Positions 9,843 to 19,602 are shown, counted from the stretch's first letter. The stretch is 43,931 nucleotides of DNA from Candidatus Gastranaerophilales bacterium (GCA_947594025.1 CANQDZ010000010.1:1-43931), one strand, 5' to 3'. Notes: a model not told the origin generated them from the letters alone. A program made the numbers and translations.

Positions 9843-11729
9843 TCAGTTTAAGTATTCTTGTTGTAAAACATTCTGCGGGTTTGATAAAGTTTGGATATCT
9901 TTATCATCTATTTCAAATACGCAAGCTCTGCTTGCACCAAGTTCAACAGTTACATTGCCGTTCTTATCATTTTGGAATTTGCATTCTTCACCATAACTCG
10001 GCATTAAGTTTTTGAATTTTTGCTCGGCTGACAAACCGGGTATTGTGATTGTTCCGCCAACCGTTTTGTTTACGTTCCTGTTACCTATAAATACAAGAGT
10101 CTTGCCGTCTTTATGTCTCGCAAAAGATATAATTTCAGGGTTATTTGTAGGTAAAATGATAAATGAACCTTTTGTTATAACATCTTGTGCATTTTTCATC
10201 TCAAGTCTTACTTCACCGTTTGAAACTTCGTTATATTTGTTGTTTCTAAGGGCAAAAGCACTTTTTATTGCAGTTGATATTTCAGGGTGGTCTCCGCCAG
10301 GTTTTCTTGATTTATTGAAGATATCAAGTTTGCCTGCGTGAACGAAGCATTCGTTGTTATCTGTTTCCGTATCTTTAACGGTTGCGCCTTTATAAGGATA
10401 AATGTATGTATCGCCCGTTTGAGAGCCGTCTACCATATAAGGATTTACTTGAGGAAGCATACTTTGTAATATTGTAGTAAACATTACCCAAGGAGCTCCG
10501 CCGTATAACATTGGTGAATAATCGTCGTGAGTTGCAAATGAGCCGATTAATGACTTGGGTTGACCAATCTTATTGTTCATGTCGATATTTTCTTTTACAT
10601 ATTTGTAAAGGTCTTCATTTGTTGTCCATTGGTTGAAGATATGATATTGACCGTAATATGTATCAAAACCAACCTCTAACAGTTCTTGAGGTCTATCGTA
10701 CGGCATATTTAATTGAGGTGAGGCGTCTTCGTGGGTGTACGTTTCTGCAAGCCAAGCAAATTGAGGGTCTTTTGCATGAGAGTAATTTATAATTACATTC
10801 CAGAATTCAACGGGTTTTGCTCTGCCAACGTCAGCTCTAACACCGTCAAAGCCGAGTTCAACGCACATATCAACAAATTTCTTGTGAAGATCTAAAACAT
10901 CATTATTTAAAGTACGTGTTTGTTCGTTTTCAAACGGTTTTAGCATTCTGATATCTTGCCAGCCCTGCGGAACCTTTTCTTTTCCGTTTGAATCAGTTGC
11001 CATCATTGTGGGATTTTTGATACTGAAATCAACACTTGCACAAGACGGAAGGTCAAGCATAACTTTTATACCGCGCTTGTGGCATTCGTCAATGTAATAT
11101 TTGCATTGAGCAAATGCAACTTCAGGGTCATTTTTATCCATTTTAACAAGCTTTTTGCCTGTTTTTTGTTCGTACAATTTTTCAATTTGCGCTCTTGCTT
11201 CGGCAGGAGGATTTTCGTCTACAAGTTCAGGGTCTATGCTTAAGAAATCACTTGGTGAATATAGAGAACCTGCCGTACCAAATGCCTTTGTTTTGCCCGG
11301 CGGGTTGATTGGTAAAACGTGTTGAGTGTTGAAGCCGAGATTTACCATTTCATCAAGTCTTTCAACTGCGTTTACAAAGTTTCCGCTAACTTCATTACCT
11401 TGGATTAGTCCGTTTCCGTCTGTATCTTGAGCATTCATTGTTCTTGGAATAACTGCCAAGATATTAGCTTTATTTGAAGTTAACATTTCTTTTAAATCAT
11501 TTTTATAACCCTGAACTCTTGATTGAGCCTCTGTCACGCCTGCTGCAGACACGGTCGGAACTATTTGTCTGGACATTGCAAGTGCCGTCTGTGAAACCAT
11601 AGGGTTATATTCATAGTTTGGCAGGGCCGGTTGTTGTTGCACGGCAGGTGGCTGCGGCGCAGGTTGTACGCCTTGTTTGTTTAACATATTCATTAGTGCA
11701 GGACTTATTGGTTTACCGTTTTCAATCAT
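9843..11729 (-). CDS. GH13 alpha-amylase-family protein with an EF-hand-like calcium loop
   Basis: A 628-residue protein. A Pro/Gln-rich N-terminus is followed by an EF-hand-like loop DTDGNGLIQGNE (102-113) and a GH13 barrel: region I GIKVMLDLPS, nucleophile D300 in GVRADVGRAKP, acid/base E329 in WLAETYTH, and H401/D402 in FATHDDYSP. A C-terminal beta-sandwich-like segment (about 530-610, LVFIGNRN to ACVFEID) fits amylase domain C. All three catalytic acids are present, so it is probably active on alpha-glucans. No signal peptide is seen. Its ATG overlaps the upstream stop by 4 bases (ATGA), so it is translationally coupled to the membrane protein gene. The calcium loop may replace a classical amylase calcium site; this is inference. 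Confidence 0.82.
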   Translation of the reverse strand: MIENGKPISPALMNMLNKQGVQPAPQPPAVQQQPALPNYEYNPMVSQTALAMSRQIVPTVSAAGVTEAQSRVQGYKNDLKEMLTSNKANILAVIPRTMNAQDTDGNGLIQGNEVSGNFVNAVERLDEMVNLGFNTQHVLPINPPGKTKAFGTAGSLYSPSDFLSIDPELVDENPPAEARAQIEKLYEQKTGKKLVKMDKNDPEVAFAQCKYYIDECHKRGIKVMLDLPSCASVDFSIKNPTMMATDSNGKEKVPQGWQDIRMLKPFENEQTRTLNNDVLDLHKKFVDMCVELGFDGVRADVGRAKPVEFWNVIINYSHAKDPQFAWLAETYTHEDASPQLNMPYDRPQELLEVGFDTYYGQYHIFNQWTTNEDLYKYVKENIDMNNKIGQPKSLIGSFATHDDYSPMLYGGAPWVMFTTILQSMLPQVNPYMVDGSQTGDTYIYPYKGATVKDTETDNNECFVHAGKLDIFNKSRKPGGDHPEISTAIKSAFALRNNKYNEVSNGEVRLEMKNAQDVITKGSFIILPTNNPEIISFARHKDGKTLVFIGNRNVNKTVGGTITIPGLSAEQKFKNLMPSYGEECKFQNDKNGNVTVELGASRACVFEIDDKDIQTLSNPQNVLQQEYLN

Positions 11730-14188
11730 TTGTTATTCCCCGCCTTATTGTTTTCAGGATATTCTTTTTTGATGTTGCCAAATAATGGCTGTACAAGGAG
11801 CGTGACTGCTGCTAATGCAATTGTACCAGTTACAAAGATTTTTTTCCATATCTTATTATTATTTAAAGATCTGGCAATTGTTTTAATCTGACTTGCGAAG
11901 TTTGAAGCGCCAAGATAAGTTTCTTTGCTGATTGAACCTTCTTTTGTCATAAATTCTATTGCTTTTTCAATGCCTTCAGCTGCTTGCTTTGAAACACCTT
12001 TTTCAATATCGTAAGCGTTTTTATCAAACACGATATCTCTAAATATTTTATAAGCATTCGGCATACCAAATTTGTTTGCCGCATTTGAGGAACTGCTGCT
12101 ATAAATTGCTTCTCTTGCAAGTTTTGTAAGCTGTTCAATTGAAAAAGCTTCACTTACAAGACCGTTGTCTTTAAATGCTTGTGCTAATTCACCACTTTGA
12201 ATTCTTCTTTCAAGACCTGACATCAACAATAATTTTGATTTGAATGTTTCAATATTTGTTGTGCCCGTGCCTAAGAATGATTTTATTGAATTAACAAGAC
12301 TGCAGCTTTGTTTTCCTTCGCCAAGCATTGCTTCCATTAAGCCTTTGAATTTTGAACCTTGAGCAACATCTGAAGATATAGAAGAAGCATTATCCGTTAA
12401 CGATTTAACGACATTTGCAACTTCATCGGGAGTTTGAACCTTTCTGTACAAATCTTCAATGAATGTTTTATATTCGCCTTGATTTTGTGCTTTACCTTTA
12501 AAGAAGTCTTTCAAAACTTCCGGTACTTTTACTTGAGGATTTTCTGAAATAAGAGCTCTGATTTGTCCGTCAGTTAATCCCATTTCTTTAAATAGAGTAT
12601 TTACCGTATCCATATATTCTTTTGTGTATACGGATAAGCTTCTTTCACCTGCTACGGGATTTACCAATTTCATGAATTTGGCAACTTTTGCTCTTGTATT
12701 TGCGCCTAATTCTCTGTCAAATGTTTTTATTGTTTCAATAAATTCGCTGTTATCAACTTTTACATTTTCAAGAATTTGTTCAACTTCTTTTTGATTAAAT
12801 TGTGCGGGATTAGATAACAATTGTCTTACTCTGCCTATTGTTAAGGGTCCGTCACCAAGCATATTTTTAAGTTGTTCTTGAGTAAGAGTTTTTGCACCAT
12901 TTGCTGATTTTAGAGGAACTTGTCCTAAAATATCAAATAAAGTTTGTGCGTTAACTGAATTATGTTTTAGTTTTGCAACTTGTTTTGGGTCGCATCCTAA
13001 GCTCAACAATTCTTTCACAAGCTGAGAATGTGTGAAGCCGCCCCCAAGTTTTTTAGAAAGAGCTTGAATTTCTTCTTTGCCCAGAGCTTCCATTCCTTGA
13101 GATTTAACGTTAAGTGAAGATAAAGCCTTTAATAAATCTTCACTATCGTAGGATGCGCTATTTTTGTATAAAGATTTTAATTCATCAACAAGTGCCGTAT
13201 TTGACTCAAATTCAGCAATAACTTTTAAGTCATCGGCATTTTTAAATTCTTGGCTTAGGCTTGAAAGTCCAAGTTTTGAAGCTAATTCATCAAAGAAGTT
13301 TTCACCCAAAACGCCCTTTTGATGTCCTTCAAATAATTTATTAAGCTCTGCTTGAGATTTTGAAATTTCACCGCTTTTTGCTTGGATTGAATCAATGTAC
13401 GATTTAACGCCATTTGCCTCTGTTAATTTCCTAACTTTATTGAAGTCGCTTTTAATAATTCCTTTTTCTATATAAGGCTCTGCAACACTGCATGCCATAG
13501 ATGTCATAAGAGGCGTTGCAAATCCCGCAGTTGCCATCCAGAGAGTTCTGTTTTGAAGTGCGGTTTTTTGCATTTTTCTTTTGATTTTTTCTTCCCCGTT
13601 AGGACTATTTATATCAATACCCGTATTTTTGCCTATTTCCGTAAGTTCTTCTTTTGAATATATATCCCAAGGAAGGAATTGGTTATCCAAGAAGAAATCT
13701 TTCTTTTCTCCTTGAGCGCTTATATATTTTTTATCGATGTCAAATCCGTGAACCAATTTTGCAGGAAGATTTATGAATAATTTAGGCCAAGCAGCCATAG
13801 AAGTTAAGAAAGTTGCCGCACCTACAAATTCCATAACGGCTGTCTTTTTGTTTTTAGCATTTAGCGCAAGGAACGCAGCAATTAATGCGGCTCCAACCTT
13901 CATACCGATATCATTTATTCTTCCAAGCTGAGTATCATTTACGTCAGCGGTTTTAACGGCTTTTACAAAGTTTGCACAATCTTTTCCCGTGTCTTTGATT
14001 GCATCGGTTTGTCTTTTTATAAAGTTATCGTTAACTAATTTCGCCTTTGCTTCATTTGGTTTTGCTTCGTTTGCACGAAGTTTCAAATTTTCGTACACGT
14101 AATTTAAATCCGCACCGTTTTGATTAGCGTTTGGATTTCCGCTTTGAATTCTGTTTCTTAGAAGTGGGCTCATAGCTGAATTATTCAT
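11726..14188 (-). CDS. Large membrane protein of unknown function, paralogue of the next gene upstream
   Basis: An 820-residue protein with no family I can name. Predicted membrane segments lie near 94-138 (two), 215-240 and at the C-terminus (about 785-805); the middle 500 residues are soluble, helical and Lys/Glu/Leu-rich. The N-terminal 240 residues align by eye with the 395-residue neighbour: a WPKLFINLPAKLVHG block against TPKIVHTALKHSTG, FLPWDIYSKEEL against FYRVDLLTKDSE, and KTALQNRTLWMATAGFA against ATALDNITKYIVAATGVA. The ATG shares one base with the preceding stop (TAATG), which marks an operon. Being co-transcribed with two GH13 enzymes suggests a membrane scaffold or envelope role around glucan metabolism, which is unproven. 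Confidence 0.75.
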   Translation of the reverse strand: MNNSAMSPLLRNRIQSGNPNANQNGADLNYVYENLKLRANEAKPNEAKAKLVNDNFIKRQTDAIKDTGKDCANFVKAVKTADVNDTQLGRINDIGMKVGAALIAAFLALNAKNKKTAVMEFVGAATFLTSMAAWPKLFINLPAKLVHGFDIDKKYISAQGEKKDFFLDNQFLPWDIYSKEELTEIGKNTGIDINSPNGEEKIKRKMQKTALQNRTLWMATAGFATPLMTSMACSVAEPYIEKGIIKSDFNKVRKLTEANGVKSYIDSIQAKSGEISKSQAELNKLFEGHQKGVLGENFFDELASKLGLSSLSQEFKNADDLKVIAEFESNTALVDELKSLYKNSASYDSEDLLKALSSLNVKSQGMEALGKEEIQALSKKLGGGFTHSQLVKELLSLGCDPKQVAKLKHNSVNAQTLFDILGQVPLKSANGAKTLTQEQLKNMLGDGPLTIGRVRQLLSNPAQFNQKEVEQILENVKVDNSEFIETIKTFDRELGANTRAKVAKFMKLVNPVAGERSLSVYTKEYMDTVNTLFKEMGLTDGQIRALISENPQVKVPEVLKDFFKGKAQNQGEYKTFIEDLYRKVQTPDEVANVVKSLTDNASSISSDVAQGSKFKGLMEAMLGEGKQSCSLVNSIKSFLGTGTTNIETFKSKLLLMSGLERRIQSGELAQAFKDNGLVSEAFSIEQLTKLAREAIYSSSSSNAANKFGMPNAYKIFRDIVFDKNAYDIEKGVSKQAAEGIEKAIEFMTKEGSISKETYLGASNFASQIKTIARSLNNNKIWKKIFVTGTIALAAVTLLVQPLFGNIKKEYPENNKAGNNK

Positions 14189-15375
14189 TAGCTCACCTCA
14201 TATTCTTTTGTTTTGTCGACTTCTGATTTCATAGTGTTTGGATTTGATTTGAATTTGACGGTTGGAATTAACCAGTTTAGGAACATAGAAACCGCAGAAG
14301 CTATAATTAAAGCTTTTCCCGCGTGTTTTCTAATTGTGTCAAGATTGATGTTTTTAAGATTTTTAAGACTTTCTGCTATATTAATATTTTTAAGATTTCC
14401 AAGTTTTTTGCTAAAGTTTTCAGCCAATCCTGAAATACTTAGTTTGCCGTTTTTAAGTTGTTTAAGTTTAGAACCTTTGTTTGCAACATGCGCCGTATTA
14501 TCTCCTGTCCATAGTTGTTTGAAGCCGTCTTTGAGTGCTTTTCCTATTGAGGAGAATGTACCTTTTATGTTTTCTTTACTTGTCGGTTTCAAGATTTGGA
14601 CATTGCCGAATGCCGCTCTTGAACCAAGTGCAACACCTGTAGCTGCAACAATATATTTTGTAATGTTGTCAAGAGCCGTTGCTCTTGCAATTAAGTCGCG
14701 GATTTTGCCGTCAGCTATTTGGTTCGAAGCTTTCAATTCGCCTTTATATCCTGCTTTTCTTGCAATTTTTTCATTGTAGGCATCCATATTACCGTAATTC
14801 ATTTCTGAATCTTTTGTAAGCAGGTCGACTCTATAGAAATCTTTTGATGCGAACACTTTTGAATATTGTGTTCTTAATTTTCCTTTTTCCTCTCCGTTTT
14901 CAGGTAATTCGTTGATTTTGTTTGCGTAATACATATCAAGATTTACGCCGGTACTGTGTTTTAAGGCTGTGTGTACAATTTTTGGAGTGATAACTTTAGC
15001 AAGTCCGTAAAGGATGACACCTGCCGCAAATTGTTTTCCGCCAAAGCCTGCTGCTTTTGCATCTTGAGCGTTAAACTTGCAATTTGCAAGGTTATAAAGG
15101 GCGATTAAAGTAGCACTTCCTATAAAGCTTGCTGCAGAACCAAGTGATAAAAATTCGTGAAAATCGCTGTTTTTTGAACCCTTAAATCCCTTAGGAAAAT
15201 ATGTGGTGAAATTTTTTGCAAATTTATAAGCCCCGACTTTCACACCTGAAAGCGGACCTTGTTTATAGATATGCGACTCAGTGTGATAAAACTGAGCCTT
15301 CTTATCCTTATCGGATGAAATGTAATATCCTGTTTCAGGAATATTATTCATGCCTGTAGCGCTAATATTTTGCAT
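14188..15375 (-). CDS. Membrane protein of unknown function, first gene of the GH13 operon
   Basis: A 395-residue protein with hydrophobic segments near 78-97, 113-135, 240-260 and 350-372. It has a short N-terminal region (MQNISATGMNNIPETGYY) and a Lys-rich helical stretch with repeated LKNLKNIN-like units near 315-345. It shares a core with the downstream 820-residue protein, so the two are probably tandem duplicates that diverged, the second gaining a large insertion. The start has Shine-Dalgarno AAGGTGAT five bases before the ATG; a weak -10-like TATATA lies about 30 bases upstream. Function unknown. Confidence 0.75.
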   Translation of the reverse strand: MQNISATGMNNIPETGYYISSDKDKKAQFYHTESHIYKQGPLSGVKVGAYKFAKNFTTYFPKGFKGSKNSDFHEFLSLGSAASFIGSATLIALYNLANCKFNAQDAKAAGFGGKQFAAGVILYGLAKVITPKIVHTALKHSTGVNLDMYYANKINELPENGEEKGKLRTQYSKVFASKDFYRVDLLTKDSEMNYGNMDAYNEKIARKAGYKGELKASNQIADGKIRDLIARATALDNITKYIVAATGVALGSRAAFGNVQILKPTSKENIKGTFSSIGKALKDGFKQLWTGDNTAHVANKGSKLKQLKNGKLSISGLAENFSKKLGNLKNINIAESLKNLKNINLDTIRKHAGKALIIASAVSMFLNWLIPTVKFKSNPNTMKSEVDKTKEYEVS

Positions 15376-15527
15376 TAATCACCTTAAAAATCACCAGTCT
15401 ATATACTAAAAGACGCTTAAATAAAAAAAATTGCATGATTTTTGGGTATTTTTTTGCATTTTTTACATATCTTAATAATCTGAAAAAACAGGCATAGCAA
15501 ACGAAAAAAGACTATTAACGCTAAAAA

Positions 15528-16493
15528 TTAGTTTAGGCTGACCTCATATCTTCCGCCCACAAATTTAACTTTAAAATTTAAAATCTCACCCTTATATCCG
15601 GAAGGCGGAGCCTTAAATGTTGAGGTTGTATTTAAAGAGTAAAATATTGCATCGTCAAGTTGTTCATTGTTTGATCTTTGAGTAAAAGTTTTATTCGTAA
15701 GATGTCCGCTGCTTTCAACTTTAAAAGATACAATCCCTATTCCGTCCCCTTGAATTTGAGTAAAATCAATTTTTGAAAACAACAAATTTCTAAGACCGTT
15801 TTTATACAGCTTAAGTTCTTGCGCGCTTGCTTCTTTATTTGCTGAATTTAAGTTTGCATTTGTTTTTTGAACGTTATCATTTTGAGATTTGATTGCGGGT
15901 TTTAACTGCAAGTTAGCTTGTGTATTTGTACTCGTTTTATCTTGAGCCGGTTTTGATTTTTCAGGTTTTGTGCTTGATGTTTTTATTGCTTGTTTATTGG
16001 CGTTATTTGAAGTGTTTACTTTTGCATTCTTGGAAGTCGTCTTATCAGAAGCAGTTTTTGAAGGCGTTTGAACCTTGACGGGGTTTATTTTGTTTACGAT
16101 ATTTTTAACAATATCTTGTTTCTTTTCTTTTATTTCTTCCTGAACAGGCGTTTTAACAACAACGGGGGCGTCGTCCCAAATTTCGTCAATATCTTTAATT
16201 TTAACTTGTGATACCTCTTTTACTTCTTCAGCAATTTTAATTTCTTCTTCTGAATTTCCGACAAAGATTAAGGATAAAATTGATAAGACAATGCAAATAA
16301 CAAAGATTGAAACAGAAATCGGGTCAAGGCTCTCTTTAATTCTTTCAATAAAGGGGTACCTTTCTTCAAAAGTTCTTTTATAAGCTTTTTCTTCCGTTTT
16401 TTGTTCTATAATTTCTTCAAAAACGTCATTTCCGCAGTCGCAAAAATTCGGCTTAACTTTATATTCGCTCTGGCATTCTGTGCATTTAAACAT
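15528..16493 (-). CDS. Zinc-ribbon, single-TM protein with TonB/TolA-like C-terminal domain
   Basis: A 321-residue protein. An N-terminal zinc ribbon (CTEC near 4-7 and CDCG near 18-21) is followed by a cytoplasmic stretch, one membrane helix (about 56-76, SVSIFVICIVLSILSLIFVG), a long Lys/Thr/Ser/Asn-rich linker and a C-terminal domain of about 85 residues. That domain reads GIGIVSFKVESSGHLTNK and then LDDAIFYSLNTTSTFKAPP, as in TonB/TolA C-terminal domains. The topology fits an inner-membrane protein reaching across the periplasm. There is no ExbB/ExbD here, and the linker lacks TonB's proline richness. It is the last gene of a six-gene operon; its ATG shares one base with the preceding stop. 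Confidence 0.75.
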   Translation of the reverse strand: MFKCTECQSEYKVKPNFCDCGNDVFEEIIEQKTEEKAYKRTFEERYPFIERIKESLDPISVSIFVICIVLSILSLIFVGNSEEEIKIAEEVKEVSQVKIKDIDEIWDDAPVVVKTPVQEEIKEKKQDIVKNIVNKINPVKVQTPSKTASDKTTSKNAKVNTSNNANKQAIKTSSTKPEKSKPAQDKTSTNTQANLQLKPAIKSQNDNVQKTNANLNSANKEASAQELKLYKNGLRNLLFSKIDFTQIQGDGIGIVSFKVESSGHLTNKTFTQRSNNEQLDDAIFYSLNTTSTFKAPPSGYKGEILNFKVKFVGGRYEVSLN

Positions 16494-17299
16494 TATCTTG
16501 TGACTTTTTCTATATCATTATAATCTGATGGTGTACTATATTTTGTTGTACCTTTTGACATTTTCCAGCTGCCTGAGAAAAAGTTTGATACCCTTTCAGA
16601 GCCTTTTGGAAAGTCTAAAATACTTTTTCCCTGATAACTTCTTATAACGGGTGCTATATATTCAATAGCGTAAGGCGTATATTTAGGAGTTGTGGAGTAT
16701 GTATTTATATTAGTTATTCTACCATACTTGTCAACCGTAAAAGAAAATTTAAAGATAATACCTTCAGGAATGTAAGGCATTTTAACGTCTTTCATAAGGC
16801 TATTTTGAATTTTTGAATGCCAGATGTTCCACGCAATAAGTTCTTCTTGTTCAATTTGTTCCTGCGTTTTTTGTGTTTTTTGCGTTGTTTGAGTGCTTAC
16901 CACAGGCTCGGGCGCCTTAACTGTTGTTGTCGTCTGCGTTTTGCTTGATAGATTTGTTTTTGTTTTATTATCCGCACTTTTTGACATTGAATTTTTTGTT
17001 TGTTTAGACACCGCATTATCGGTTTTTTTTGAAATTTCTGTTTTTGTTTCCTGTTTAGATTGGTTTTTAACCTCTTTTTTTACAACTTTGTTTTCATTTT
17101 TGGATATTTCTTTTGAGGGAATTACCTTGACCTCTTTTATAACAGTTTTTTCTTGCTCTTTTTGATTGTTGTTTTCAACCGTTACATAGCTATTGTCATA
17201 AATTTGGATTTTATTGTGCATAGCAGGCTGTTTAACCCCGATAATAAGGGTTAAAACAACCAAAATTGCTATAAAAGTTTTAATTAAAACATTAAACAT
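16493..17299 (-). CDS. Single-TM protein with Lys/Thr-rich linker and TonB-like C-terminal domain
   Basis: A 268-residue protein. An N-terminal membrane anchor (about 5-24) is followed by about 110 residues of Lys/Thr/Gln/Ser-rich linker and a C-terminal TonB-C-like domain (IIFKFSFTVDKYGRITNINT, then PYAIEYIAPVIRSYQGKSIL). Same architecture as the following gene but without a zinc ribbon, so the pair is probably paralogous. It is separated by 2 bases from the FHA-like gene. Expected role: a periplasm-spanning connector between the inner membrane and an outer-membrane or wall partner. The partner is unknown. Confidence 0.75.
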   Translation of the reverse strand: MFNVLIKTFIAILVVLTLIIGVKQPAMHNKIQIYDNSYVTVENNNQKEQEKTVIKEVKVIPSKEISKNENKVVKKEVKNQSKQETKTEISKKTDNAVSKQTKNSMSKSADNKTKTNLSSKTQTTTTVKAPEPVVSTQTTQKTQKTQEQIEQEELIAWNIWHSKIQNSLMKDVKMPYIPEGIIFKFSFTVDKYGRITNINTYSTTPKYTPYAIEYIAPVIRSYQGKSILDFPKGSERVSNFFSGSWKMSKGTTKYSTPSDYNDIEKVTR

Positions 17300-17301
17300 T
17301 C

Positions 17302-18915
17302 TTAATCTTTATCGACTTTGGATAAAAGCTCATCGCAAGCGTATGCGTCAAATTTTGTTTGACTCAGCATATATGTTTCGGCAATCAATAATGCAGTCGG
17401 CACAAGAGCTGCAACAAGGCTCAAGAACAAACCTTTAAGGTCGCCGCCTATTTCTTGTCCAAAATATGATACGTTCATTGAAAATTCAATAACGATGATT
17501 GAAAGACCTATTGCAAAGGATCTTCTTGCATCAATATTTAATTTTCTAATGCCTTCAAGTCCGTATATTTCAACACCATGCTGCATAAAATTGCTGAAGC
17601 CGTCTTGCTTAATAACATTTGAGCCTTGAATTTTCTTTAAGCATAAAAAGGCATTTACAAACGCAAAGAATGCAAAAATTATCATAAACGCGGAAAGCAC
17701 CAAAAACACGGGGCTAAATCTTAAGCCTGAAACCCTTATCCAGCCTGCAGCTTCAGGGAAGCACATTGCAAGAGTGTTTGAAACACCGTATGCCAAAAAC
17801 GGAGCAGTTAAAATACCCAGTATGGTTTCACCTGCAGATTTAATTTGAAGCATAAATAATTTGTCTTTAATGTTGTTGATTTTCGTTTTAGATAGGCTGT
17901 TTATAAACCTTTCAATCCATTGACCGTAGTTATTTAAAACGGCTTCAAAATCTTCTCTGTATTGTATCTTATCAAGCTGTGTCTGACATTCCGTGCTATT
18001 GTGTTTAAAATATCCTGTTGCCATTGAAAGTGTTACGGTTGTAAGCACAAAGAACAATGAAATTAATATTGCGAAAGGAGCAAAACCGTTTGGCGCAATG
18101 TAATATAAAACATTTATGAGGTATATTGCGCCAAAGAACAGTGTAGGTAAAAACAGCATAAATTTTTCCGCAATTATGCTTGTGCCGTTACCTTTTCCGC
18201 CCTTATTCTGCAAGTATAAAAACACCCCTTGTTTTAACATTAAACCTACCGCGTAAATTATAAGCGCATAAATAAATATTAATTTTAGGTTTGTTGGCAT
18301 TTGAATAACATTTTCCGCCTCAGACAAAGGAAGTCCCGTTAAATAATTTGAAACACCAAAACTGAGCAAAAACGATGCGAACAATAAACCTATATGAAGA
18401 ACAATTCCGCCTTTTGAATTCATGGAGAGTTTTTTCTCAAGGTCGCTTATTTGAGATGAAATCTGCTTTATGACCGAGACTCTTTTTGCTTCGATATCTG
18501 ATTTTTGTTTCTCTATTTTAATTTTTGCGTCAGTTATGGCGCCTGAACCGTAAAGGTTTTGCATATCTTCTTTTGTAAAATCCCGTGACGCAATTGAAGA
18601 TACGGAATTTGAGGCTTGCAAGCTTTCTTCCGCAACTTTAATTGTTATAAAGTTATCGCTGTCTTTAACCGTAATTTTTATAACTTTGTCTGCTTCAATC
18701 CTTGGCGCTAAGGGTTCGCCTTTAAATAAAAGATTTGGATTATTAAAAGGATTTATTATTGTAAAACCATGAGTATCGGGGTTATATTGAACGGTAAGCA
18801 AAAAGTCAAAGCCAAAATCAACCTTGAGATTGCAGTTTGCACTGTTTCCTATATTTACAAAATCATTTCCCGTAAATGTTTTTTCGCCAAATGGTGTATG
18901 TATTGTGAAAGCCAT
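17302..18915 (-). CDS. FHA-like domain fused to a multi-spanning membrane protein
   Basis: A 537-residue protein. The first 100 residues look like a forkhead-associated beta-sandwich (FVNIGNSANCNLKVD, then LLTVQYNPDTHGFTIIN). The usual FHA Gly-Arg and Ser-His pairs are degenerate, so phosphothreonine binding is doubtful. A short coiled coil (about 130-165) follows, then about eight membrane helices from residue 170 to the end, with a soluble loop of about 65 residues near 310-375. The ATG has a good Shine-Dalgarno (AAGGAG), 9 bases after the VWA gene. It is probably the membrane core of the six-gene complex, with the FHA-like domain in the cytoplasm. Confidence 0.65.
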   Translation of the reverse strand: MAFTIHTPFGEKTFTGNDFVNIGNSANCNLKVDFGFDFLLTVQYNPDTHGFTIINPFNNPNLLFKGEPLAPRIEADKVIKITVKDSDNFITIKVAEESLQASNSVSSIASRDFTKEDMQNLYGSGAITDAKIKIEKQKSDIEAKRVSVIKQISSQISDLEKKLSMNSKGGIVLHIGLLFASFLLSFGVSNYLTGLPLSEAENVIQMPTNLKLIFIYALIIYAVGLMLKQGVFLYLQNKGGKGNGTSIIAEKFMLFLPTLFFGAIYLINVLYYIAPNGFAPFAILISLFFVLTTVTLSMATGYFKHNSTECQTQLDKIQYREDFEAVLNNYGQWIERFINSLSKTKINNIKDKLFMLQIKSAGETILGILTAPFLAYGVSNTLAMCFPEAAGWIRVSGLRFSPVFLVLSAFMIIFAFFAFVNAFLCLKKIQGSNVIKQDGFSNFMQHGVEIYGLEGIRKLNIDARRSFAIGLSIIVIEFSMNVSYFGQEIGGDLKGLFLSLVAALVPTALLIAETYMLSQTKFDAYACDELLSKVDKD

Positions 18916-18924
18916 TTTTTCTCC

Positions 18925-19593
18925 TTATCTTCCTATTGCATCTAAAATTTTTCTTGAAACTTTATCTATCGCATATTGTGAAGCTACGATAAGTTTTGTT
19001 TCTCCTAAAATCGGAGAAAGTTTTTCCTTAACCAAATCCAATTTTTCGGGGTGTGCGTATAAAAATGCCATTGATATCTCAGGAATTTGCTCTTGGACTT
19101 TTTTTACATTATCGGGAAGTGTATCCCAATTAATTTGTTTGTCGGCAGCACCCTCATTTTCAAGGTCACCCACAACAATTACTGACGGAACGTAGCCTTC
19201 TTTTTTCATGGTAAGAGCGTGCGAAAAAGCTTTTTTTAAACCTTCTCCGTATGCCGTTCCGTAATCTTTTTCGTCAAGCTTTGCAAAAGCATCAAATGAC
19301 TTTGTAATTGCTGAAGTTTCAAGCGGTGAACCTTCATAAATTAAGTATGATTTTTCAGAAACTTTTAAGATTTTTATTTCATCTTCAGGGTCTAAGATTT
19401 TGCACAGTTGTCTTATAAATTTTATCTGCTCGGGCAGGTTTTTTTGATTTGAGGCTGATGAGTCCACTACAAATATAACCGCAGCCTTTTTAAAATCATC
19501 GGGTTTAAAATTTTTAAGCCCGCTCCAGAGGAGTTTTCCAAAAAAGCATACAGCCAGTATTATTAATCCTAAAATTATAAGTTTTTTATTCAT
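18925..19593 (-). CDS. Membrane-anchored VWA-like protein
   Basis: A 222-residue protein. One N-terminal membrane helix (about 4-22) leads into a VWA-like Rossmann domain. DxSxS is present as DSSAS in AVIFVVDSSAS, and VIVVGDLENEG takes the place of the usual TDG strand, so the second MIDAS acidic position is altered but an Asp remains. It most likely faces the periplasm. It lies between the glycine-zipper gene and the FHA-like gene with 9-base gaps on both sides and Shine-Dalgarno AAGGAGAG. VWA plus FHA gene pairs are common in bacterial assemblies, but this set does not match one I know. Confidence 0.7.
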   Translation of the reverse strand: MNKKLIILGLIILAVCFFGKLLWSGLKNFKPDDFKKAAVIFVVDSSASNQKNLPEQIKFIRQLCKILDPEDEIKILKVSEKSYLIYEGSPLETSAITKSFDAFAKLDEKDYGTAYGEGLKKAFSHALTMKKEGYVPSVIVVGDLENEGAADKQINWDTLPDNVKKVQEQIPEISMAFLYAHPEKLDLVKEKLSPILGETKLIVASQYAIDKVSRKILDAIGR

Positions 19594-19602
19594 ATTCTCT
19601 CC

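Noticed and set aside
15376-15527. Terminator for the six-gene operon in the 152-bp gap
   Set aside because: The gap is AT-rich with short TGCA repeats but I see no stable hairpin followed by a T-run.
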